NCBI RefSeq assembly: GCF_036323735.1
Contig: NC_086034.1
Location: 40,786,439-40,850,438, forward strand
DNA: 64,000 nucleotides
Direction of reading: 5' to 3'
Origin: Rattus norvegicus
Lineage: Eukaryota > Chordata > Mammalia > Rodentia > Muridae
In this document: positions 43,481 to 53,539 of the stretch, piece after piece
How positions within the stretch are numbered: position 1 is the stretch's first letter
Layout of the letters: every line of letters begins with the position of its first letter
The notes under the pieces: model-generated
What the model saw: the letters and a program-made list of their open reading frames with translations, nothing else
Databases searched by the model: none
Told to the model about the DNA's origin: nothing
Translations under genes and position numbers: made by a program

Positions 43481-46245
43481 AGCAAACCTGTGCAAATTCT
43501 TGCAAAGCCTTTTAAGTGAGTGTTTGGTGTGTAAAAGGCAGGTTGGCTATAAAATCTCAATAAGAATGGGGTGTGGTCCAGTCACAGTAGGACGAGGGTC
43601 CCAAGAAAGAGGGGAATGTGAGCAGCACTGATTCAATAGTGTCTCAGAGTCAGTTGTGGATAGAAGCTGTCAGTTCAAGTGCTCTAGATTTACCCAAACA
43701 TTTTCATTATTCTTCCATCTTCCTTCTTCTTCCTTCTGACCAGAAAGCTGAGCCCAGTCTTTTATTCACTAAGTTTCATCAGCAAGGCTTTGACCATTGT
43801 TAATCATTTTTATAAATTATTCATTTTATATAAATTCTAAAAATCATGCATCATTAGTCCAAATGCCTTCTTCCCTACCACATGGCTACAAAAAAAACAA
43901 AAACAAAAACAAAAAAAAAACAAAAAAACAAACAAAAAAAAAAACCCCAGGGACTATTATTATCTAATGCAGCCTTCAGATGTTTGAATTTCCCTTGGTG
44001 AACAGAGATGTGGGATTTTGCCCTCATTCTTGGTCCCTGGTGGCTATTGGATTCTACATAGTCCTGGTAATGAAGTAACCATGTTTTTGCATTATAACTT
44101 TTCTCATTTTATGAATAAGATTACTATAAGTGGGTTTCCTAGTAAGGTGCTGTGGCTACGTTAATGTAAACATCAAATGCAACTGCATAGGTTTCTGTGA
44201 ATTTCATCTATATTTTTAACATACGAAGGAATGACTATGTCATTGACTCTGAAGTTAGCTCAGTAGAAGTGGGTTTGTTTCTTTTTCTTTTTTCTTTTTT
44301 TTTCTTGTATAAAGTGCTGTGTTTGGATGCTCAAAATCCACTTGCGAAGCAGCATACAACTTAATACAAGGTAGGGTGAATCTACATGTACCTCTAACTC
44401 GAGCACTAGGAAGGACAGAAAGAGACAGAAAAATCACTAGGTTTTTCTCGGGCAAAGTGAAAATAACACCAGCTCCAGATTCTCCATGAAGGCTTGTTTT
44501 AAAGGAGTAAGTTGGAGTGCCATAAGGAAGACAATGTGCAAAATGAGAAGTTCTCTGGAGGCCATACCTCTCTCTTAGCATTCTAAAATACTATTTTACT
44601 AGAAATGAATACTTTAGGTTAGAGATTTGGAAACTAGTTCTTTCTTAGGGTCTCAAGATAAATTTGTAGGGTAAAGCAAAGCCAATACCTTTAAAAGGTC
44701 TGATTTTTAAGTCAAAGAAATGTAAATATATACTCTCACAAAACACTAAATTTGATTGCTCATTGGTTAGGAAAAAATAAGTTCATATAATGAGAAAAAT
44801 TTTAAGATGGCAGCATTGAGTGACCACTCTGCTCATATTTTGAACTTATATTCTGGTTTTCTTACATTTTTATGTCAATCTTACCTTTTAACATTATTCT
44901 TATTTTTGTATGCCTATGAAAGTGTTAGTATATGTGCCTTGATCTTATGTACAAGACAGAATACAATTTGTGGGGTTAGAGCTTCCCTTCCACCGTAGAA
45001 GAACTAGGAATCAATAAAATTGCCAGGTTTGGTGGCAAACATCTTGCCTGTATGGTATACTGTTCTGAATGACAAATTCAATTAACCATTCAGCCTTCCT
45101 GATTTCTCACCAGAAACTAGATAAAGTCTGAATCACTAAATTCTTATACAAACACCACCAAATGAAGAAGAATGAAACATAAATAATGAAAAAATAGTGA
45201 CAGTGGTAAACTGCTAATTGTTGATGTGTGTTCTGTTGCTATATATTATGTTAAATACTACCACAAAATCTGTTTGTTCCCAGGGATGTGGAGATCCTCA
45301 CATGCACCAACTGATGCTAATATAACCTACCTCCTTAGTTTAAAACTCTTGTATGAATAAAGATGCCTACAGTCTGTAGCTGAGCTGAAGAGGGGCAGGC
45401 AGAGCTGCAGCTCCTGGGCTTGAAGTCTGATGCAGAGACCATGAGGAGGAGATCAGAGAGAAGAAAAAAGAGGGAGATACCATGAAATAGATGATTCATG
45501 AGAACATGGGCATGAGGGCTGGCCATTTGGAGTAAGAGTAGCCTACCTGAATCATGGAAAGTTATATCTCAGAGTTATTGCTAGGGAAGTAGACATAATA
45601 GAGTTGATATCTACCCAGCTCTAATGCTACTAAATCTTACAATAAATGTGAAGGTTTTGTGTCTTTTATTTGGGAACTAAATGATCTAAGGTGGTGTAGA
45701 AACCACCACATAATATTTATACCACAAGAAATAAGCAAATGTCTGCTTAAAACAATTACATAAGATCCATTTTGATAATATCATCTCACCCTACTATGCA
45801 CTGTGATACACAGATATAGTGAAATTTCCCAGTGACAAGAAACAAGAAAGAATCTATTTCTCCTACTGAGTTTTACATTCACACTGCAGTGTAATATAAT
45901 CCACTTTGACTAGTTATAAACTTTCCTCTGCTAAAGCCAGAGTTTTGGTAGTAAGAATTATTTTCAGAAATTCAATGTTTGATTTAAAAGTCAGAAAATA
46001 GTTTCCATAGACAAGGACTTTTATGTACAAAATGAATGTAATAGAATTTATCCATCCCTCTGAGACAATGAGAGTATATTAAGCACAGAATTGCTCAGTT
46101 GTATTAATATGATTTTCATACTTGAAAGAGCTAAATAATTTATGTTACTTTCATAGTCTTTTGAGCTAATGATTTTCTTAGCAGAATTTTTTATTTCTAA
46201 AGAACTTGAGGAATGAAAACTTCATTCCAAATTTTCAGTGGAACA
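43481..46245. other. No gene recognised; A-rich run inside
   Basis: Unassigned apart from an A-rich (CAAAAA)n stretch at 43889-43944, a T-rich run at 44279-44304 and a possible B1 start at 45020-45050. A minus-strand frame (44255-44581) and others lack coding features. Confidence 0.4.
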
Positions 46246-46246
46246 T

Positions 46247-46280
<34 letters not shown>

Positions 46281-46281
46281 C
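46246..46281. repeat. (CA)n microsatellite
   Basis: About 17 CA units. Confidence 0.95.
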
Positions 46282-46344
46282 TGTGTATTCATGATTGCCT
46301 TTTCAGAATACTTATTAAATATGTTTATAAGGTTGTAGATAATT

Positions 46345-46555
46345 GGATCAGCATCTATGAGCACTTACTGCTATTGCAGAGAACTGGGGTTGGTTCAGAG
46401 CACATATATCAAGCTGATCACAACTGCCTGTTTCAGGTAAAAAGGATTTTATGCCTCTTCTTGGGTTCCAGGATATGTGTGATACACATAAACATGCAGG
46501 CACAGAGACACAGACACAAGCACATGCATGCAAACTTTAACAAAAAATCTAATTA
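46345..46555 (+). mobile_element. B3 SINE
   Basis: 'gagcacttactgctattgca', 'agaactggggttggttcaga' and 'caactgcctgtttcaggta' follow the B3 body, ending in CA-rich and A-rich sequence. Confidence 0.75.
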
Positions 46556-46569
46556 AAAAGTGTATTCAT

Positions 46570-46740
46570 AGTGCAGTAGAGTTTGCTCAGTCCTTCTGCC
46601 AAGCCTGCACACCTGATAGTGCCCATGGTTTATCCCATGAACAACATGGAGGAATAGGAGAACTGAGTACAAGTTGTCCTCTGACCTCCAACAAACATGG
46701 TTTGGTTCATGTGCATCCACACACATAAAAATAAATAAAT
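46570..46740 (+). mobile_element. B4/RSINE-type SINE
   Basis: 'aagcctgcacacctgatagt', 'gtacaagttgtcctctgacc' and a (AAAT)n tail match the family. A second copy lies at 55545. Confidence 0.7.
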
Positions 46741-46974
46741 ATAAGTATTATTTAAATTATAATTTATACAAGCTAAAATTTGTAGAATATTTTAACACAA
46801 ATGTTATTTTTTTTAATGAGTACTATCTCTAGAAAATTCAAGTTCATGAACAGCTATAAGCATGCCAATCCCTACTATGTCTAAGTGGTTGTGAAGAAAT
46901 TGTAACTAGTGGTAACTAACTCAAGCTTGATGGTGTTCTATTCATATCTTATATTCTCAGTTAAAGTTGTTGAT

Positions 46975-47060
46975 TGGGGCTGGGGTAGTAGATTATTTGG
47001 TAAAGTAAATATCTGTCTAGACTGAGAACTTGAGTTTGATGCTACAAGAAAACATGTTAA
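46975..47060 (+). mobile_element. SINE 5' fragment (B2/B3/B4-like)
   Basis: 'tggggctggggtagtagat' and 'gagaacttgagtttgatgc' retain the tRNA-derived start. It ends early. Confidence 0.45.
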
Positions 47061-47254
47061 AAACCTATTGATAGAGGACACTCCCCCACCTCCGCACAAT
47101 TAAGTTTTTTTGAGCTGTCCTAGAGGTCTCACTTGCACCCAGGTAGCTGTCTCACAAATGACTATAACTACTTTCCCAGGGAAATTGGATATTCTCTTCT
47201 AGTCTCAGATAGCACCATCTCACATATATATTAATTAAATTATAAAAGTAGAAA

Positions 47255-47785
47255 ATTGGTTTTTAGCTGGAGCCCCAGCCTCGCTGATCCCAGCCCACAG
47301 CTCACTGCTCCCAAACCCCTTGGGAGAGAGAGCTCCCCGCCCGGATAGGTGGGCACTGCTGAGACTGCAGAGTGGGAGAGACCACCAATACAGCCCACCC
47401 CTGCCCACATCCCTGGCCCAAGAAGAAACTGTATACGGCCTCTGGGGACCTGAAGATAGGGGCACTCGAACGGCAGACCCCCCCACAGTCCAGACACCTC
47501 CAGGACCTGAAGGGAATCGGTCAACAGTTCTCTGCACCCAAATCCCATGGGAGGGTGAGCTAAAGCTTCAGAGGGGCAGAAATGCCTGGGAAGCCAGAAG
47601 AGACTACACTCTGCCCACATTTCTGACTCCAGAGGAAAACACCTAATGACATCTGGGACCCCGGTGTATGGGGCCTCTGGGAAAAGGTGGCACAGACCTC
47701 CTGGCTGCCGCCCTCACACAGAGTTCAAAAGCAGCCTCCCATGGAAAACTTGAGCCGCAGGACCACAGGTAACACAATCTTTTCT
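47255..47785 (+). promoter_or_regulatory. L1 5'UTR (rat-type), first large L1
   Basis: GC-richer sequence than its surroundings, carrying 'ctctgcacccaaatccca', 'gccagaagagactacact' and 'ccgcaggaccacaggtaac', shared with 56480-56730. In L1 this region is the internal promoter. It ends in a deletion that joins it to the middle of ORF1. Confidence 0.85.
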
Positions 47786-47786
47786 G

Positions 47787-48440
47787 ACAAGGAGCCGTAG
47801 ATACAAGCATCACTAACAGAATTCAAGAGATAGAAGAGAGAATCTCAGGAGCAGAAGATTCCATACAAATCATCGACACAACGGTCAAAGAAAATGTAAA
47901 ATGGAAAAAGGTAATGGTCCAAACATACAGGAAATCCAGGACTCAATAAGAAGATCAAACCTAAGGATAATAGGTATAGAAGAGAGTGAAGACTCCCAGC
48001 TCAAAGGACCAGTAAATATCTTCAACAAAATCATAGAAGAAAACTTCCCTAACCTAAAGAAAGAGATGCCCATAAACATACAAGAAGCCTACAGAACTCC
48101 AAATGGATTGGACCAGAGAAGAAACTCTTCCCGTCACATAATAGTCAAAACACCAAATGCACAAATCAAAGAAAGAATATTAAAAGCAGTAAGGGAAAAA
48201 GGTCAAGTAACATATAAAGACAGACCTATCAGAATCACACCAGACTTCTCACCAGAGACTATGAAACCCAGAAGATACTGGACAGATGTCATACAGACTC
48301 TAAGAGAACACAAATGCCAGCCCAGGTTACTGTATCCTGCAAAATTCTAAATTAACATAGATGAAGAAACCAAGATATTCCATGACAAAACCAAATTTGC
48401 ACAATATCGTTCTACAAACCCAGCGCTACAAAGGAGCTAA
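47787..48440 (+). pseudogene. L1 ORF1 remnant (coiled-coil end, RRM and C-terminal domain)
   Basis: ORF1p is the RNA-binding chaperone of the L1 particle. Here the N-terminus and most of the coiled coil are deleted. The sequence enters at 'aaggagccgtagatacaagc', has a frameshift near 47890-47930, then an open frame at 47901-48350. That frame covers the RRM (NLRIIGIEESEDSQLKGP) and the C-terminal domain (RPIRITPDFSPETMKPRR). TAA at 48348 stops it early; remnants of the usual tail lie beyond in other frames. Confidence 0.88.
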
Positions 48441-48500
48441 TGCTAAAGCCCAACATAAGGAGGCAAGCTACACCCTAGAAAAAACAAGAAACTAATCATC

Positions 48501-49967
48501 TTGGCAACAAAACAAAGAGAAGAAAAGGACACAAACATAATCTCACATCCAAATATGAATATAACAGGAAGCAATAATCACTATTCCTTAATATCTCTCA
48601 ACATCAATGGTCTCAACTCTCCAATAAACAGACTTAGGTTAACAAACTGGATACACAATGAGGGCCCTGTATTCTGCTTCCTACAGGAAACATACCTCAG
48701 AGACAAAGACAGACACTACCTCAGAGTGAAAGGCTGGAAAACAATTTTCCAAGCAAATAGTCGGAAGAAGCCAGCTGGAGTAGCCATTCTAATATCGAAT
48801 AAAATCGATTTTCAACTAAAAGTCATCAAAAAAGATAAGGAAGGACACTGCATATTCATCAAAGGAAAAATCCACCAAGATGAACTCTCAGTCCTAAATA
48901 TCTATGCTCCACATAGAAGGGCACCTACATACATAAAAGAAATCTTACTAAAGCTCAAAGCACACAGTGCACCTCACAGGATAAGAAAAGGAGATTTCAA
49001 TACCCCACTCTCATCAATGGACAGATCATGGAAACAGAAATTAAACAGAGACATACACCAACTAAGAGAAGTCATGAGCCAAATGGACTTAACAGACATT
49101 TATAGAACATTCTATCCTAAAACAAAAGGATATACCTTCTTCTCATCACCTCATGGTACTTTCTCCAAAATTGACCATATAATTGATCATAAAACAGGCC
49201 TCAACAGATACAGAAACATAGAAATAATCCCATGTGTCCTATCAGACCACCACAGGCTAAAGCCGGTCTTCCATAAAAATAAGGGAAGAACGCACACATA
49301 TACATGGACGTTGAACAATGCTCTACTCAGTGATAACCTGGTCAAGGAAGAAATAAAGAAAGATATTAAAGACTTCTTAGAATTTAATGAAAATGAAGGT
49401 AAAACATACCCACACTTATGGGACACAATGAAAGCTGTGCTAAGAGGAAAACTCATAGCTCTGAGTGCCTGCAGAAAGAAACAGGAGAGAGTATATATCA
49501 GCAGCTTGACAGCCCACCTAAAAGCTCTAGAACAAAAAGAAGCAAATACACCCAGGAGGAGTAGAAGGCAGGAAATAATAAAACTCAAAGCTGAAATCAA
49601 CCAAGTAGAAACAAAAAGGACCATAAAGAATCAACAGAACCAAAAGTTGGTTCTTTGAGAAAGTCAGCAAGATAGATAAAACCTTAGCCAGACTAACAAG
49701 AGGACACAGAGAGTGTGTCCAAATTAAGAAAATCAGAAATGAAAAGGGTGACATAACTACAGAATCAGACAAAATTCAAAAAATCATCAGATCCTACTAC
49801 AAAAGCCTATATTCAGCAAAACTTGAAAATCTTCAGGAAATGGACAATTTCCTAGACAGATACCAGGTACCGAAGTTAAATCAGGAACAGATAAACCATT
49901 TAAACAATACCATAACTCCTAAAGAAATACAAGCAGTCAATAAAGGTCTCCCAACCAAAAAGAGCCC
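48501..49967 (+). pseudogene. L1 ORF2 5' part: endonuclease domain and linker
   Basis: ORF2p nicks target DNA and copies L1 RNA. A 385-codon frame (48501-49658) holds an apurinic-type endonuclease with its landmarks: LNINGLNSP, QETYL, GDFNTPL and SDHH, covering the metal-binding Asn, Glu, Asp/Asn and the final Asp-His pair. A frameshift near 49635 breaks the frame; the linker continues in another register (FEKVSKIDK, later NHLNNTITPKEIQ). It is then interrupted by the LTR element after the AGAGCCC at 49961. The RT domain resumes at 52623. Confidence 0.92.
49962..49967. repeat. 6-bp target duplication, left (GAGCCC)
   Basis: GAGCCC at the left edge pairs with GAACCC at 52623-52628, one mismatch. 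Removing one copy and the element restores continuous L1 sequence. Confidence 0.85.
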
Positions 49968-50404
49968 TGTTGTTGTAAAAATATAAAAATAAAAGAAGTA
50001 TTATCTTTTATCCCTCTAGGTTCGCACAGTTATGCCCAGATACCTGCTAGATATCTTGGCGGAAACACAGCCCAGCCACACACTTTCCTACACTCAAACC
50101 CTCACATAAAAGGACACACAACACAATAATCTTAGATCCAATTGGTAAGATATAATTGCCACTTAAACATACAAAGCCCAGTACCATCCATCCCTTGAGA
50201 ACATTAATAACAACCTGTAAATATACAGAGCAGAATCTTAACATCACCTACCATGGCTTCTCCCCTCTCTCCATCTCCTGTCTCTCCTCTCTCCCTTAGT
50301 CTCCTCCTCTTCCTTCAAACTTCTCTCCCGCCCATCCTTCCTTCTCCTTCAATGACAGGCCTCCTTCTATCCTGTACCTGCCTCACCTATGACATCATCC
50401 TACA
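49968..50404 (-). mobile_element. 3' LTR (in minus orientation) of the nested LTR element
   Basis: 437 bp. On the plus strand it starts TGTTGTTG and ends CATCCTACA, so on the minus strand it runs TGTAGGATG...CAACAACA. The minus reading has a purine-rich first half. The sequence just before it on the minus strand is purine-rich ('aaaaagtgtgaaa') and can serve as a polypurine tract, which sets the orientation. Confidence 0.82.
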
Positions 50405-52560
50405 TTTCACACTTTTTGTCTAATTGAAAAAAACTTTTCTCTCAAATATAAGCTGAGCACAACTACTATCATTTTGTAACTAAGAGTACAAAATATACCT
50501 AACACCCAGTCCAACACTATATCAGTTAAACAGAACATTTAGTCATCCATTCCAGCTTGACAAAGGCTTAAAACCTGTATTAAATCTTGGCTGGGTTGTA
50601 TACTACCAGATAAGTATCCAATAAAATATATATATTCAGAGTTAAACACCCTGATAGGCTATGAGACTATAATGTCTTTAACCCCGTCAGAAATCTGGGA
50701 ATGACCAATATCTATACACATAAGAAGCCTAAAACGGCTTCCAGAACTGAGGGGTTATAGAGACAAATCTCCACTAGCACAGTCCCCTGTTAGCAACATG
50801 TGAGCTCAAGTCTTTAGCCTTTTGGCCCAAAATCAACTGACAGACTCTAGAAATGCAGATTTTGAAGGGCTGATCACCCTGTCTTGGCAGGGTTTATCAG
50901 TCAACTATTCTGCATAATTTGTCCTTTCCTGGACAGTATTAGTCTGCAGATGAAACATGCAGCTTTGTCTAGTGGCTGCCTAGCCACAAAGTATTGCCTC
51001 ACCTGGAGGTAGAGATGTTCACATTCTTCGTTAAATTCACCAAAGGGTAACTGTTAGGAGCAGATATGTCTCAACAAAAGATAAATAACTTTAAATCTCA
51101 AATTTTGTGGATTTCTGACGTTTTTGAAAACCATCTCCCTATATAAGACAATCTGGACTGTTGTCTCCATATCCTAAATTTTATCTTGAAAGTACTGTCA
51201 CAAACTCAGAGCCATGAGTTTGCTATTAGAATCTTAACTCACATGTGTAATCAACTCAGAAGTTTGTAATGACAACAATAGAAGGACTGGCTCTAAACCT
51301 TGTACTTTTAAACTCTTTAACAAATAAATTCTACATCAAAGCAAAGATATGGTTTTAGCTTAGTTACCAAATGAGATTATGACTGTACAATTCAATCTAG
51401 CTAATTCCTCCCTGTTAAATTACAATCATTTCTAAATTTCTCATAAAAACAACTTTAGAATAACTACTTCCAGACCCCCAAAGTCCAGGGAATTGGGGCA
51501 ATGACTCCTCCATAACTTCTTCAAGCTGTACATGGGCGTTGAGGTATCCTTAGGTGTAGGGGGCAGGAAGAATGAAGCAACTGTCGTACCCAATGTGTCC
51601 TGACTAGACCCAGCTAAAAGTCCTTGAGACCGGGATTCCAAGTAGGGACACTCTGTAAAATACAACTCTCAAGACTAAGTTTAGAATAGAGATATCTTTT
51701 TGTTTGATTCTCTTGAATAAATTTTTTAGGTGGTCTACCTCTATCAAATCTGATCAGTATGACTCTGTGAGGTTTCCAGAGCCTAATCACACTTTTTAAA
51801 AGCACAAACACAAAATCTTTCTCCCAAAATACTGTGTTCCTTAGTCTGAAACCAGAAAAGCTTGTACCTTGCACTCTCTCCCAGAGTAATAATATAACCA
51901 TAAAATTCAAAGCCACACCCATCATGAAGACTAAAACCAACAAACAACTTAAAACTCAGGAATTTAACCCAAAATATATCCACCTGTTAAGCTCTCTACC
52001 TGGAGCCACAGATTTTTCTTTAACCTTAATAACTTCTAAAATATATGCCTGCATTCACTCTCCTTGGAGTTACTGACATTTCATCACAACTCTCTACTTG
52101 GAGGTAGTGACTAATTTTTCCCTATAAGTTCTGAACCCTGGATGAAAATCCCCACTTGATTCATGTAATCTCTTTACTCTTTTCTTTCTAAAAGCAAACT
52201 CAATCACCTTTTAATGATACCTGTAATTAAGAAGTAGCTTGTCTAACTAGGATTTCAACCCGAATTTCCCGTGGAGCCCATGATAAAAAGAATATGAGTA
52301 TCCTGAAAGACTTTCTAAACAACTTTCTTTAAAAAGCAGCTTTTAATCTCTGACTCTCTGATCTGCCATTACTTCTCACACAGCAGGAGACCTACAGCCT
52401 GCCAGCCCAGGTGGCTTCCACTTTCTTTGTTTGAATTCCCCTGCTTAAGATATCACATGACTCAACATGGCAACGGCCTCCTCTTACTTAGAAAATAAAA
52501 ACTTTCTCTCAATTCTCAGGATTACTAGTGGATTCTTGCCCATCACTTTGGCTCACCATC
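50405..52560 (-). other. Internal region of the LTR element, non-coding
   Basis: AT-rich (many ACTTTT and TAAAAT blocks), with no retroviral protein motif on either strand. On the minus strand, two bases after the right LTR, an 18-base 'tggtgagccaaagtgatg' (52558 down to 52541) sits where a primer binding site should be. Its complement ends in CCA as a tRNA would, but I cannot name the tRNA. Confidence 0.6.
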
Positions 52561-52622
52561 TGTTGTTGTAAAAATATATAAAATAGAAAAGAGTAATGCC
52601 TCACCTGTGACATCATCCTACA
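52561..52622 (-). mobile_element. 5' LTR remnant (in minus orientation), 62 bp
   Basis: It shares both ends with the 437-bp LTR (TGTTGTTGTAAAAATAT at the left, 'gacatcatcctaca' at the right), but about 375 bp of the middle is deleted. This deletion removes the promoter part. Confidence 0.85.
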
Positions 52623-52942
52623 GAACCCAGGTCCAGATGGGTTTAGTGCAGAATTCTATCAGACCTTCATAGAAGACCTCATACCAATACTATCCAAACT
52701 ACTCCACAAAATTGAAACAGATGGAGAGCTACCAAATTCCTTCTATGAAGCCACAGTTACTCTTATGCCTAAACCACACAAAGACCCAACAAAGAAAGAG
52801 AACTTCAGAGCAATTTCCCTTATGAATATCGACGCAAAAATACTCAATAAAACTCTGGCAAACCGAAATCCAAGAGCACATCATCCACCATGATCAAGTA
52901 GGCTTCATCCCAAGCATGCAGGGATGATTTAACATACGGAGG
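52623..52942 (+). pseudogene. L1 ORF2 RT domain, N-terminal part
   Basis: It continues the ORF2 reading: PGPDGFSAEFYQTF, then LPNSFYEATVTLMPKPHKD and NFRAISLMNIDAKILNK. These are the first RT blocks. A frameshift follows near 52860, and the copy ends at about 52942 before the catalytic FADD region. Confidence 0.88.
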
Positions 52943-53185
52943 GTGGCAACCAGGAGGGCTTGCACTGCCTTTTCCCGGAGGCCCCGTGAACCGGGGTCCC
53001 AAATGGCATTAGGTGTTTTCCTCTGGAGTCAGAAATGTAGGGAGAGTGTCGTCTCTTCTGGCTTCCCAGGCTTGTCTGTGCCTCTGAAGGTTTAGCTCTC
53101 CCTTCCACAGGATTTGAGTGTAGAAAACTGTTGGCCGGGTCCCTTCAGGTCCAGGTGGTGTCTGGACTACAGGTGACCTGCCACT
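52943..53185 (-). mobile_element. Inverted L1 5'UTR fragment
   Basis: Its reverse complement matches the 5'UTR at 47480-47720 and 56480-56670 ('tgcctctgaaggtttagctc' antisense, 'ccacaggatttgagtg'). It follows the truncated RT with no gap, in the opposite orientation. Confidence 0.85.
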
Positions 53186-53189
53186 CCAG

Positions 53190-53539
53190 TTTGAGAAGCA
53201 TTCTTTTTAAAACAAATGTTTTTTTTTTTAAGTGTTCCAGCTTGAATGGCAAAATAAAGTCGACAAGTTGAAAATAAAATGTCAGAAATAAAAATCAATA
53301 ATGTTTCCATAAGAGTATGAACACATTATATGGAATATAATGTAAATTATTGGGATTTAACAACCTACATAGCTAAAACATCTGGAAAAAATAAGAATAG
53401 AAGATTTTACCCAAATTTCAGGACTTCATAATTTTGATTTGCTAAGTAAAGTTTACAATACTTATGATTAATGATTAATGACTGAATCCATATCTAAGGA
53501 AGAAGATGAGGCAGATGATCAGCCTGCTCCCTCTCATAT
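53190..53539. other. Unassigned AT-rich spacer
   Basis: No gene or repeat that I can name, apart from a T run at 53218-53230. Confidence 0.4.

Larger units (their letters stand above)
49968..52622 (-). mobile_element. Non-autonomous ERVK-like LTR element inside L1 ORF2
   Basis: A 2,655-bp insertion bounded by homologous termini and a 6-bp duplication. The internal 2.16 kb lacks any recognisable gag, pol or env; a minus-strand 109-codon frame (51614-51943) has no domain that I can name. Six-base duplications fit class II elements. With no genes it would have depended on enzymes from another ERV. Confidence 0.82.
47255..52945 (+). mobile_element. Large rat L1, internally deleted and split by an LTR element
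   Basis: Order: 5'UTR, ORF1 middle and C-terminal part, ORF2 endonuclease, linker, then the LTR element at 49968-52622, then the N-terminal part of the RT domain to about 52942. The rest of ORF2 and the 3'UTR are missing. The last part runs directly into an inverted piece of L1 5'UTR (52943-53185). Confidence 0.92.

Noticed and set aside
47235..47646. Overlapping 100-126 codon frames on both strands
   Set aside because: They are chance frames in GC-rich L1 5'UTR.
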